This document shows, one piece after another, positions 35,655 through 43,386 of a stretch of DNA of 64,000 nt (position 1 is the stretch's first letter; each line of letters opens with the position of its first letter). The DNA comes from Streptomyces sp. NBC_01446. GTDB lineage: Bacteria; Actinomycetota; Actinomycetes; Streptomycetales; Streptomycetaceae. Made by a program: the position numbers and the translations under genes. The stretch lies in contig NZ_JAPEPO010000001.1 of NCBI RefSeq assembly GCF_026340095.1, forward strand, positions 7,522,501 to 7,586,500, written 5' to 3'. The notes beneath the pieces were generated by a model that ran no database searches, was not told the origin of the DNA, and saw nothing but the letters and a program-made list of their open reading frames with translations.

Positions 35655-35670
35655 ACATAACCAAGTTATT
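35655..35670. promoter_or_regulatory. TetR operator, copy 1
   Basis: ACATAACCAAGTTATT, an inverted repeat AATAAC/GTTATT type dyad, lies 33 bases before the tetR start and between it and the divergent hydratase gene. The same dyad with a different spacer occurs at 37324-37339. Adjacent GGTTACATAACC adds a second overlapping palindrome. Confidence 0.65.
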
Positions 35671-35702
35671 CAGTGCGTGTCAACGGTAAAGGCGTGAGAG
35701 AC

Positions 35703-36386
35703 ATGTCAGGGCGAGCGAGACTCGATGACGCGCCGGAGCGGCTGGTGCAGGCCGCAATCGGTCTGCTGGCCGAGCAGGGGCCTTCGGGCATCAAGGCGCG
35801 AACGGTGGCGACCGCGAGCGGACTCTCGACGATGGTGGTCTACAGCCACTTCGGCGGCGTCCCCGAGCTGATGCGAGCTGTTGCCGACCGTGGGTTCAAG
35901 GAGCTCGGCAGGGCGTTTGCCCAGGTCCCGGTGACGGAGGATCCGATCGCGGATCTCTTTGCCATGGCCCTGACCTGTCGTCGAGTGGCCCGCGAAAACC
36001 CTCACTTGTACGACCTGATGTTCGGGCTGTCCACTCGCGCCACCTACCGGCCGCTGTCGGACGCGGACCTTCGATTGAGTGGGCATTCGCCGGCGTTCCG
36101 AGAAGCCCACGCTCATATCGCCGCAGCCTGTGAACGCCTCGTGGGCTCCGGCAGGGTCGAGCGGCAGGAACCCGAGGCCATAGCTGCTCAGTTGTGGAGT
36201 GTGGTCCACGGCTACATCACCCTCGAGTTGGCCGAGCATTTCGTTGAGTTCGATGACGCGGTGGTGCAGGTGCTGCTGCCGTTGGGCGTGAATTTCTCTG
36301 TCGGCCTTGGCGACAGCCGGGAACGTGCTGAGGCCTCGCACGAGGCCGGCGCGCGCCTTTACGACTCGATCGTTCACGGCCAGTGA
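35703..36386 (+). CDS. TetR/AcrR family regulator
   Basis: A 227-residue TetR repressor. HTH at about 10-60: ERLVQAAIGLLAEQGPSGIK, ARTVATASGLSTMVVYSHFG and GVPELMRAVADRGFKEL. The ligand domain (TetR_C type, with RRVARENPHLYDLMFGL and LWSVVHGYITLELAEHF) is of the WHG-domain kind. ATG at 35703 follows AAAGG; GTG at 35673 is an alternative inside the operator region. The identical operator dyad sits before this gene and before the SDR gene at 37316, and the site also lies between it and the hydratase operon, so it likely controls all three. Confidence 0.9.
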   Translation: MSGRARLDDAPERLVQAAIGLLAEQGPSGIKARTVATASGLSTMVVYSHFGGVPELMRAVADRGFKELGRAFAQVPVTEDPIADLFAMALTCRRVARENPHLYDLMFGLSTRATYRPLSDADLRLSGHSPAFREAHAHIAAACERLVGSGRVERQEPEAIAAQLWSVVHGYITLELAEHFVEFDDAVVQVLLPLGVNFSVGLGDSRERAEASHEAGARLYDSIVHGQ

Positions 36387-36419
36387 AAGCCGGGAGGCCG
36401 GCCGCTGCCCCATGCGCCA

Positions 36420-37316
36420 CTAGGACGACCTGTTCTCCGCGGCGGGGGCATCGGCACCTGGCGTGATTTGGTCCTGCCTCCCCAGCGCCGCGACCTCCCG
36501 TTCGAGAGACGGAACCGCCCGGGCCGCGAAGCGCCTCGCCCAGGGCCATGCCAACGGCGAATTGAGCGCCGCCTTCGCCCAGTTGGCCACGACAACTGCG
36601 CGCGGGACATATACACGGCTGCGTCGGCGCGCGAGGCCGTTGACGACCGCAGCAGCCGCCCGGTCGGAGCTCGTGGTGACGTTGCCCGGATAGGGCAACC
36701 GTCGGCGCAGCGCCTGGAACGAGGGGAGGTCCGCCTCGGCGCCCCGGACGAGGTCCGTGTCGATCCAGGACGGGTGAACAAGGCCGACCGTGACCCCGAG
36801 GTGCGCCACTTCTTGGCGGTAGGTCAGGGCGAGCAGCTCGGTCGCGGCCTTGCTCGCGCCGTACGAGGACATGGCGGCCAGCGGCATGAAGGACAGCGCG
36901 GACGCCATGACCAGTACGTGGCCCCGGCTGCGCTCCAGGTGGGGTGTCGCGTACTTGAGGGTGCGGAAGACGCCGTTGAGGTTGATGTCCAGGACACGCT
37001 CGAACGACGCCTCGTCCGTCTGCCGCACTGTCCCGTAGGCCACAACGCCGGCATTGGCGACGACGAGGTCGATGCCTCCCATGACCTCCGCGGCGTCATC
37101 GATCGCCGACCGCAAAGCGGTGCCGTCGCGCACATCGGCCTCACGCCAGGAAGCGGTGGGGCCCAGATCATCGGCGAGGTCACGCAATCGATCGGGCTCA
37201 AGGCCGATCAGGGTCACACGAGCGCCTCGGGCGGCGGCCACGCGTGCCACCTTCTCGCCGATGCCACGTGCCGCTCCGGTGACAACCAGCCTTCTGCCCA
37301 GCAAGTCACGTTTCAT
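36420..37316 (-). CDS. Short-chain dehydrogenase/reductase
   Basis: A 298-residue SDR. TGAARGIG cofactor loop at about 13-20, NAGV at about 88, catalytic Ser in VLVMASALSFMP and Y-x3-K in SYGASKAATEL. The extended C terminus (RRRSRVYVPRAVVVANWAKAA) is basic and hydrophobic, like SDRs acting on lipid-like substrates at the membrane. It is convergent with the tetR gene (33 bases between stops) and its own start lies 8 bases from a copy of the TetR operator, so repression by that TetR is probable. Confidence 0.9.
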   Translation of the reverse strand: MKRDLLGRRLVVTGAARGIGEKVARVAAARGARVTLIGLEPDRLRDLADDLGPTASWREADVRDGTALRSAIDDAAEVMGGIDLVVANAGVVAYGTVRQTDEASFERVLDINLNGVFRTLKYATPHLERSRGHVLVMASALSFMPLAAMSSYGASKAATELLALTYRQEVAHLGVTVGLVHPSWIDTDLVRGAEADLPSFQALRRRLPYPGNVTTSSDRAAAAVVNGLARRRSRVYVPRAVVVANWAKAALNSPLAWPWARRFAARAVPSLEREVAALGRQDQITPGADAPAAENRSS

Positions 37317-37323
37317 AGCGGCA

Positions 37324-37339
37324 ACATAACTTCGTTATT
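37324..37339. promoter_or_regulatory. TetR operator, copy 2
   Basis: ACATAACTTCGTTATT, the same dyad as at 35655-35670 with a different 3-base centre, located 8 bases before the SDR start codon. It would block ribosome-site-proximal transcription when bound. Confidence 0.65.
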
Positions 37340-37440
37340 GGTGGAACACAAGACATCGCGCGCATGGGCTGCTGCCGTTGTACTGCTGGGTCTCATGACT
37401 GGACCCGCGTGCGCGGCCGGGGCGCTCCCAGACCGCCGTA

Positions 37441-38330
37441 CTACGCGCTGCGCGCGGCGTGGGTGGCCTGGAAGGTGCGGCGGTAGGCGAGGGGGGAGAC
37501 GCCGAGTTCGGTGCCCAGGTGCTGGCGGAGGGATGCGGGGGTGGCGAAGCCGACGTCGGCGGCGATCTGGTCGACGGTGAGGTGGCTGGATTCGAGCAAG
37601 TGGCGTGCGCGGTCGAGACGTTGCTTGATGAGCCACTGCCGCGGCGGGAGTCCGGCTTCGTCGCGGAAGCGGCGGGTGAAGGTGCGCAGGCTCATGTGGG
37701 CGTGTTCGGCCAGCTGCGGGAGCGTGAGCTGTTCGTCGAGGTGCTCGAGGGCCCACTGGCGGGTTGCGGAGGTGGAGGCGCCGGGGTCGTCGGGGACGGG
37801 GCGCTCGATGTACTGGGCCTGGCCGCCGTCGCGATAGGGCGGGGCGACGCAGCGGCGTGCGGCGTGGTTGGCGAGTTCGGTGCCTTGGTCGTTTCGGATC
37901 AGGTGCAGACACAGGTCGACGCCGGAGGCTGCCCCGGCGGAGGTGAGTAGATCCCCGTCGTCGACGAACAAAACGCCTTCATCGAGGCGGATGTGCGGAT
38001 ACCAGCTGATGAACAGGGGCGCGCATTCCCAGTGTGTGGTCGCGGTGCGCCGGTCGAGCAACTCGGCGGCGGCGAGGACGAAGGCGCCGGTACAGATGGA
38101 GGCGATGCGGGTGCCGGGCCGGGTGCGGGCCAGGGCGGCGGCGACATCGTCGGGCAGTTCGCGGGTGAGGCGGGTGGGGTCCACGGGAGCGGTGATCACC
38201 GTATCGGCCAATCCCAGTGCCTCGGGGCCGTGTTCCGGGGAGACCGAGAAGCCGGCGTTGGTCTCGACCGGGCCACCGTCCACCGATGCGACGACGACCG
38301 TGTAGCGGCGGTCGGTGGCGCCCAGGTGGC
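37441..38330 (-). pseudogene. GlxA-type AraC regulator, 5' truncated
   Basis: The C-terminal parts of a DJ-1/PfpI-AraC (GlxA/FtrA-like) regulator are intact: YTVVVASVDGGPVETNAGFS, RIASICTGAFVLAAAELLD with the nucleophile-elbow Cys, THWECAPLF, GVDLCLHLI, and an AraC HTH pair (LTLPQLAEHAHMSLRTFTRR, TVDQIAADVGFATPASLRQH). The first 30 or so residues that open the DJ-1 domain (DGV.LLD..GP type strand) are missing: homology stops at about 38330, where the opposite strand becomes a hydrolase relic. The open frame continues to 38595 through unrelated sequence and a terminator hairpin, so no authentic start remains. Confidence 0.65.
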
Positions 38331-38508
38331 GAACGGTGAGAGCGACCGGATGGTCCCGAGTCGCAACACACTCGACCTCGCCGCACGGCTGCCGCAAAGC
38401 GAACTCGTCCCCCTCTACCCGGATGCCGGGCACGGTGGGATCTTTCAGTACCACGACGTGTTCGTGGCAAGGGCGCTCGACTTCCTCGAACCACAGCCGG
38501 CTCCCTGA
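38325..38508 (+). pseudogene. Alpha/beta hydrolase C-terminal relic
   Basis: About 60 codons ending in a natural stop: ANGESDRMVPSRNTLDLAAR, then YPDAGHGGIFQYHDVFVARA and LDFLEP. It matches the last 55 residues of the hydrolase at 14950-15816 closely (same ANGESDRMVP and YPDAGHGGIFQYH). The N-terminal four fifths are gone, replaced by the truncated regulator gene on the opposite strand. Confidence 0.75.
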
Positions 38509-38554
38509 CCGCCGATGGCTCCGCTGTCCGCAACGTCCAACTGGGCAAGCGCGC

Positions 38555-38601
38555 AAGGGGGTGGCTCCGATCCCTTCCGCAGGGATCGGAGCCACCCCTT
38601 T
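38555..38601. terminator. Strong bidirectional terminator hairpin
   Basis: 18-base perfect arms starting GGGGTGGCTCC and ending GGAGCCACCCC, loop of 5 bases, followed by TTT on the plus strand and preceded by AA. It lies between the hydrolase relic and the convergent aldo-keto reductase gene. Confidence 0.8.
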
Positions 38602-38607
38602 CGCGCG

Positions 38608-39663
38608 TCAGGCCACCGGCGTGGCCGGGGCGATGACGCGGCTGGCGTCGCCGCCCTGGATCCCGCCCAGAGACTTGGCGATCCCCTCGTGAGGAACTCC
38701 GAGCGGGACCGCGCTGACTTCGGACAGGCGGGTGAACTGCTCGGGGGTCAGCTGGACGTCCAGAGCGCTCAGGTAGCTGTCGAGTTGGGTGACGTTGCGC
38801 GGCCCGATGATCGGGACGAGCGAGGTCGCGGCCCGGGCAGCGCGCTCCCGCACCCAGGCCACCGACAGCTGGGCAGGCGTCACGCCGGTCTCCTCGGAGA
38901 GGGCCAGGACGGTGTCGACGACGGCGGTTTTCTGGTCGGTGCTCTCGGTGTGGATGACCACCCCCAGATCGCTGAGGCGTCCCTCGGTGCTGCGGCGGTA
39001 CTTGCCGGTGAGCAGTCCGCCGCCGAGCGGGGACCACAGCGCGGCGCCGAGCCCGAGGCTCTCGGCCATCGGCAGGAGTTCGCGGTCGGCGGTCCGCTCG
39101 ACGAGGCTGTACTCGTGCTGGATGCCCACGATGGGAGCCCAGTTCTTGAGGTCGGCCAGGGTCACGGCGCGTGAGACGCGCCAGGCGGGGAAGTTGGACA
39201 GGGCCGCGTGGTGGATCTTGCCGGAGCTCACCAGGTCGTCGAGTCCGCGCAGGATCTCCTCGATGGGGGTGAGCTCGTCGGGGAAGTGCAGCCACAGTAG
39301 GTCGATGTAGTCAGTACCCAGGCGCTTCAGGCTGGCCTCGACCGAGGCGACCATGTTCTTGCGGCTGTTGCCCGTCTTGGAAATGCTCGGCTGCGGCGTG
39401 GCTCCGAGGGTGAACTTGGTCGCCAGGACGAAGTGGTCCCGGTCGGCGGAGATGAACTTTCCCGTCAGCTCCTCCGACTCGCCGAACTGATAGGTCTCCG
39501 CGGTGTCCAGGAAGGTGCCGCCCGCTTCCGCGAACCCGTCGAAGATACGGCGCGCCTCGTCCGGCTCGGCGCCGGCACCCCAGCCGGTGCCGAAGTTGGC
39601 CGTGCCGAGCGCGTACTCGGACACGCGCAGTCCTGTCTTGTGTCCGAAGGTCGTGTAACGCAT
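38608..39663 (-). CDS. Aldo-keto reductase
   Basis: A 351-residue NADPH-dependent aldo-keto reductase of the YajO/YghZ-like group. The catalytic set is visible: D and Y in FLDTAETYQFGESE, K in VLATKFTLG, H in LLWLHFPDE. NADPH-binding part: IIGPRNVTQLDSYLSAL near residue 285. ATG at 39663 follows GAGGAG. It reduces aldehydes or ketones; no particular substrate is indicated. It reads toward the strong terminator at 38555 and away from the decayed SDR. Confidence 0.92.
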   Translation of the reverse strand: MRYTTFGHKTGLRVSEYALGTANFGTGWGAGAEPDEARRIFDGFAEAGGTFLDTAETYQFGESEELTGKFISADRDHFVLATKFTLGATPQPSISKTGNSRKNMVASVEASLKRLGTDYIDLLWLHFPDELTPIEEILRGLDDLVSSGKIHHAALSNFPAWRVSRAVTLADLKNWAPIVGIQHEYSLVERTADRELLPMAESLGLGAALWSPLGGGLLTGKYRRSTEGRLSDLGVVIHTESTDQKTAVVDTVLALSEETGVTPAQLSVAWVRERAARAATSLVPIIGPRNVTQLDSYLSALDVQLTPEQFTRLSEVSAVPLGVPHEGIAKSLGGIQGGDASRVIAPATPVA

Positions 39664-39682
39664 CAGGTCTCCTCAGTGTTGC

Positions 39683-40023
39683 TCAAATATTGGTGGGGGA
39701 GGGGCAGATGGTGGCGCCGAGAGGTCGGCGACACGCCGCGTTCGGTGCGGTGGCCAGGTTCTGCCTGACGTACCGGCTGGCATCGTCGGCGAGGATCTCG
39801 GGCAGGCCCTGCTCGATGCCGGCCAGGGCCTGGGCCGCCACATCGGCGGGGTCGGCCTTTCCCCGGGCGGGGACGGCGGCCATGTCGGTGTCCACCCAGA
39901 CCGTCTCGGGACGGCGCGCCGCCGCGTGCACCTTCGCTCCGCGCCCACAAGCTGGGTGGCCAGCTGGCGTCCCAGCCCTCGGTTGGCACCGGTAACCACT
40001 GAGAGCGCGTCCTTGAGTTCCAT
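39683..40023 (-). pseudogene. SDR gene with internal deletion
   Basis: It starts correctly (ATG at 40023, GGGAG site, MELKDALSVVTGANRGLGRQ with the TGxxxGxG loop), shifts frame within about 26 codons (RGAKVHAAARRPE follows in another frame) and then jumps to the C-terminal part VWVDTDMAAVPARGKADPAD, VAAQALAGIEQGLPEILADD. The catalytic middle with NNAG and YxxxK is deleted. It is divergent from the tetR gene that is split by an element, so both members of the pair are dead. Confidence 0.75.
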
Positions 40024-40071
40024 TGCCTGCTCCCAGTGCCTGCGCACGGCCCCGGCGATCGGATCCACAAG

Positions 40072-40093
40072 TTAGATTGTGATCGCAATCTAA
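40072..40093. promoter_or_regulatory. Operator palindrome of the interrupted tetR
   Basis: Perfect 8-base arms TTAGATTG and CAATCTAA around TGATCG, midway between the SDR pseudogene and the interrupted tetR. It remains intact although both neighbouring genes are broken. TAGAAT at 40101-40106 may be a -10 element for tetR. Confidence 0.65.
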
Positions 40094-40373
40094 AAGCAGT
40101 CTAGAATAGATGGTGACCGAAATCCAAATGGGGAGGTGGCCGATGGGCCGCGTATCGCAGGCGCAGGAGAACCGCGAGCGGATCGTGGACACGGCCTCGC
40201 GGCTGTTCCGTGAGCAGGGCACACACGTCAGCGTCGCCGACCTCATGAAGGCCGCCGGCCTGACCCACGGCGGCTTCTACCTTTTGATCTTGGCCAGTGC
40301 TCCGGCGTTTACGCCGGGGGTGAAGGCCATCTCAGGACTGCTCTGACCGCGGGTGAGCACGGGTCGGCACTGT

Positions 40374-40541
40374 TCACCCCGGCCTACAGGGTGCTTCTGG
40401 TTCTCCGCGCTTCAGCATCTTGTCGCTGAACCTGCGTCGGTATTTGGTGACGGACACCAAGTGGGCGTGCAGGTTGTTGATGGCGTGTCGGCCGGTTCTG
40501 ACGTTGGGCTTCGGCTTCCATCGCGTGGTGGCATGGATCAC
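40374..40541 (-). pseudogene. tnpA N-terminal fragment
   Basis: The divergent frame beginning at GTG 40541 contains NNLHAHLVSVTKYRRRFSDK, the N-terminal signature of IS200-type Y1 transposases (HLVxVTKYRRxxF). It stops after about 55 codons without the HUH motif or the catalytic Tyr. Typical IS605 divergence, with tnpB starting 8 bases away. Confidence 0.7.
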
Positions 40542-40548
40542 CGGTAGT

Positions 40549-41880
40549 ATGGTGATCGTCGTGGGTGAACTCGGTTGGGAGAAGCGGCAGTTCGGGCACC
40601 GTGCCCGACTGGCACTGTCCCCTGCCGGGAGTCTCCTTATCGATGAGCAGGCGCATGCGGCCCGCGCGGTGTGGAACTGCTTGCATGCGTGGTGGCAGAT
40701 GATGCCGAAGGAGAAGCGGACTCTGGCGAACGCGGACGCTGCGATACGCCAGGCCCGCAGAGAGGTCGATTTCCTCGCCGTTCTTCCTGCGCAGGCCGCG
40801 CAGGCGGTCCTCAAGACGTACTTCCAGGCCTGGAAGAACTGCTGGGACGGCCGCGCCAGCGCTCCGAACTTCAAGGGCCGGTTCCGGTCCGTGATGAGCG
40901 TGGACATCCCGCAGGGCCGTGACCTCCAGATCAAGCGAGTACACCGCCGCTGGGGCATGGCCAACCTTCCCAAGGCCGGCCGTGTCCGCTTTCGCTGGAC
41001 CAAAGACCTCCCGGTGGGCAACAAGGCGAACGCCGAGACCCGGATCACCGGGGCACGGCTGGTCAAAGACGGACTCGGATGGCACATCGCCTTCCGTGTG
41101 CAGAGTCTCGAAGCCAGGCCCGCATCCCACCCGGGGGCACAGGTCGGAATCGACGCCGGGGTGAACCTGCCCCTGGCCCTGTCGGACGGCAACCACCAGG
41201 ACCACGGGCGTGCGCCTCGCCTCCCGGATGGCAGCGCGGACCGTGACAAGTGGCTGACCACCATGGAAAAGAGCAAGCTCCTGCGCCTGGAGCGGCGGGC
41301 CGCCCGGCGTAAGGCGCACCGCAAGCCGGGCGAGCGCACGAGCCGGCGCCTGCACCGCACCTATGACCAGATCCGGGGGTTGCGCGCAAAAGCCACGCGC
41401 CGGCACCAGGACTGGCAGCACAAGACGACCACCCGCCTCGCCCGGACGTACGGCGTGATGGTGGTCGAAGCACTCACCATCACGAACATGGTCAGGTCCG
41501 CTCGGGGCACTATCGCCGAGCCGGGGACAGGCGTCGCCCGGAAGGCCGGACTCAACCGCTCCATCAGCCAGGAGGCGTGGGGCAGGACGGTCACGATGCT
41601 GACGTACAAGGCCGGCCGGTACGGCGGCACCCTGCACAAGGTGCCCGCCCCGCACACCTCCCGACGCTGCTCGGCCTGTGGCTTCATCACGCCCGGCAGC
41701 CGACAGGACCAGGCCACGTTCGTATGCAAGAACCCCAACTGCGGATGGTCGGGCAACGCTGACCACAACGCGGCTCGCAACATCTTGCACCTGTACCGGA
41801 CGGGCCACGCGCTCATCCCGGCTGCCGGGAGGGCAGTCGTCAGGCGCACCCGCGGCGTCAAGCCCGCCACCGCAAGGTAG
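40549..41880 (+). CDS. tnpB: TnpB, RNA-guided nuclease of IS605 family
   Basis: A 443-residue TnpB. RuvC residues D202 (VGIDAGVNLP), E307 (VMVVEALTI) and D405 (NADHNAARNIL) are present, and the zinc finger has C374, C377, C393 and C398. Central basic helix KSKLLRLERRAARRKAHRKP matches the family. ATG at 40549 has no clear ribosome site but sits right behind a TAGTAT sequence, so leaderless translation is possible; GTG at 40561 is an alternative. It differs clearly from the TnpB at 16079 and the one at 53990, so three separate lineages occur in this window. Its omega-RNA would come from the tnpB 3' end and 41881-41926. Confidence 0.92.
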   Translation: MVIVVGELGWEKRQFGHRARLALSPAGSLLIDEQAHAARAVWNCLHAWWQMMPKEKRTLANADAAIRQARREVDFLAVLPAQAAQAVLKTYFQAWKNCWDGRASAPNFKGRFRSVMSVDIPQGRDLQIKRVHRRWGMANLPKAGRVRFRWTKDLPVGNKANAETRITGARLVKDGLGWHIAFRVQSLEARPASHPGAQVGIDAGVNLPLALSDGNHQDHGRAPRLPDGSADRDKWLTTMEKSKLLRLERRAARRKAHRKPGERTSRRLHRTYDQIRGLRAKATRRHQDWQHKTTTRLARTYGVMVVEALTITNMVRSARGTIAEPGTGVARKAGLNRSISQEAWGRTVTMLTYKAGRYGGTLHKVPAPHTSRRCSACGFITPGSRQDQATFVCKNPNCGWSGNADHNAARNILHLYRTGHALIPAAGRAVVRRTRGVKPATAR

Positions 41881-42420
41881 ACGGGAATCTCCTTCCTGAG
41901 CTTGCGAAGGGAGGAGAGCACTTCAAAAACGGTTCGACTCCAAAGAAGCGCTCATCGACGAAGCCACCACCCACGCCTTCGACGAACTGACCGTACGCTG
42001 GACAGTCACACTCGAGCGCCACGCGGGGCGTGAAGAAGCCGCCCGGCAAGCGCTGATCGATGCCTACCTCTCCGTCGAGCACCGCGACAACGCGGCGGAT
42101 GGCTGCCCGGTCGCCGGACTTGCCGCCGACATGGCGCGCGGAACCGGTGAGCGTGAGTCCCACCGCGCCTACGCGGAGGGCGTCCGTGGCTTCGCTGATC
42201 GGCTGGCCGCTGACAATGACGGGGACGTGGAGGGCATCACCCGGTTGTGCACGATGCTCGGGGCGCTCGTCCTGGCCCGGGCCACGAAGGACTTCCCGCT
42301 CTCCGAGGAGATCCTCGCCACGGCGCGTGCGGCCTTGGCGGCGAGCGACTGACCGGGATGTGCTCGATGGGATGGAAGCACTGCCTGGGTGAGTGACGGC
42401 CGTGTTCGTCGGCGCTTGCG

Positions 42421-42966
42421 GTTTTTGGTGTTCATGAGGAAGTTGCGGGCGGCCTGGGTGGTCCCTGGGCTGGTGGGGTGTGCGGTGACGCCGAGCAGGT
42501 GGGCGCGGCGGGTGCCGTGTTCGAGCCTGACCAGGGCGTAGGTGCGTTTGAGGTGGATGGTGTCGACGTGCAGGAAGTCGACGGCGACGATGTGCTCGGC
42601 CTGGGCTTGGAGGAGCTGCCTCCAGGTCGGTCCGGTACGACGTGGGGCGGGGTCGATGCCGGCCCGGTTGAGGATGTGCCACACGGTGGGGCAGCGATCT
42701 TGTGGCCGAGGCGGGTGAGTTCGCCGTGGGTGTGCCGGTGTCCCCGTGCCGGGTTATCGGCGGCCACGCGCAGGACCAGGGCTTTGACTGCGGCGGGCGT
42801 GGGCGGGCGTCCGGGTCGGCGCCGCTGGGTGTAGTCCCACTTCTTCGCGACGGGTTTGCGGTGCCATGCCGGCAGCGTGGCCGGGGTCATCGGGAAGACC
42901 TGGGCGCAGCGGTGGCGCGGTGTCAGGTGCGAGAGCGTGGCGAACCACAGGCGGTCGGCTGGTTCG
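42421..42966 (-). mobile_element. Integrase-core transposase relic
   Basis: The minus strand reads PADRLWFATLSHLTPRHRCA, TPATLPAWHRKPVAKKWDYT, RRRPGRPPTPAAVKALVLRV and, after a frameshift near 42684, VWHILNRAGIDPAPRRTGPT, LQAQAEHIVAVDFLHVDTIH and LLGVTAHPTSPGTTQAARNF. This is an rve-type DDE integrase (first catalytic Asp in VAVDFLHVDT). Both the N terminus and the region after NFLMNTKNRK are lost. It is related to the fragment at 6626-6883. Confidence 0.75.
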
Positions 42967-43386
42967 CATGCGCCTCGTGGACGACACCGGAGGCGACCCC
43001 TTCGACGCCGGGGTGCTCGCCGACTCCTGGCGCCAGCAACCGATGGGCCCCGCCGCCTACTGCAGGCGTGTGGGTCTCCAGGCAGCTGGGACGGCCCGTG
43101 GTCAAGACGTGGAACGCCGCCTTGGCCGGCACTCAGCAGACGAAGGGCGTTCCGGCGGGGTGAACCGCGCCGCCCACCGCTGACGTGTCGGCGGTGCGGG
43201 AGTCTGGTGGACGACCGCTTCAGCGCCAGGTGGCTTCCTGACGCCGGTGCGATCCCCCCAGCTCACAGGCCACGCCGCAGGCAGCTCGGCGACGTACTTC
43301 GGCCACCTCGGGATCCACCCCACCGGACTCCTCGGGCTGAGGACTCCGGCGGGGCAGTGTGGTGCTGCTCCGGACCGCTCAGTGGT
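42967..43386. other. Gene-free stretch
   Basis: About 420 bases with no recognised gene. A plus-strand frame (GGDPFDAGVLADSWRQQPMG) lacks a start with a ribosome site and matches no family I know. It may be further debris from the transposase insertion. Confidence 0.35.

Larger units (their letters stand above)
40281..41926 (+). mobile_element. IS200/IS605-family element with tnpB and truncated tnpA
   Basis: Boundaries follow from the split tetR gene: TTCTAC at 40275-40280 is the left flank and the element ends in TTCAA at 41926. Length 1646 bases, no target duplication, as expected for single-strand Y1 transposition; IS608 uses TTAC on the left and TCAA on the right, very similar. Left-end hairpin CCGGCGTTTACGCCGG (40301-40320 region) and right-end hairpin CTCCTTCC/GGGAGGAG (41889-41918). 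It contains an intact tnpB and only an N-terminal tnpA fragment. Confidence 0.85.
40143..42352 (+). pseudogene. tetR gene split by a TnpB element
   Basis: The first 46 codons (40143-40280) encode a TetR HTH: NRERIVDTASRLFREQGTHV, DLMKAAGLTHGGFY. Coding resumes in phase at 41927 with KRFDSKEALIDEATTHAFDE and ends at 42352 (LATARAALAASD). Removing 40281-41926 restores a 187-residue TetR of usual length with no other defect, so the disruption is recent. The start has GGGGAGGTGG upstream. The operator at 40072 is preserved. Confidence 0.9.

Noticed and set aside
37441..38595. A full-length GlxA-type regulator using the ATG at 38595
   Set aside because: Its first 85 or so codons would be antisense to a hydrolase relic and would include a terminator hairpin; they have no DJ-1 homology.
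42956..43183. Plus-strand frame RLVDDTGGDPFDAGVLADSW as a gene
   Set aside because: No start with a ribosome site, no recognised homologue, and it begins inside the transposase relic.
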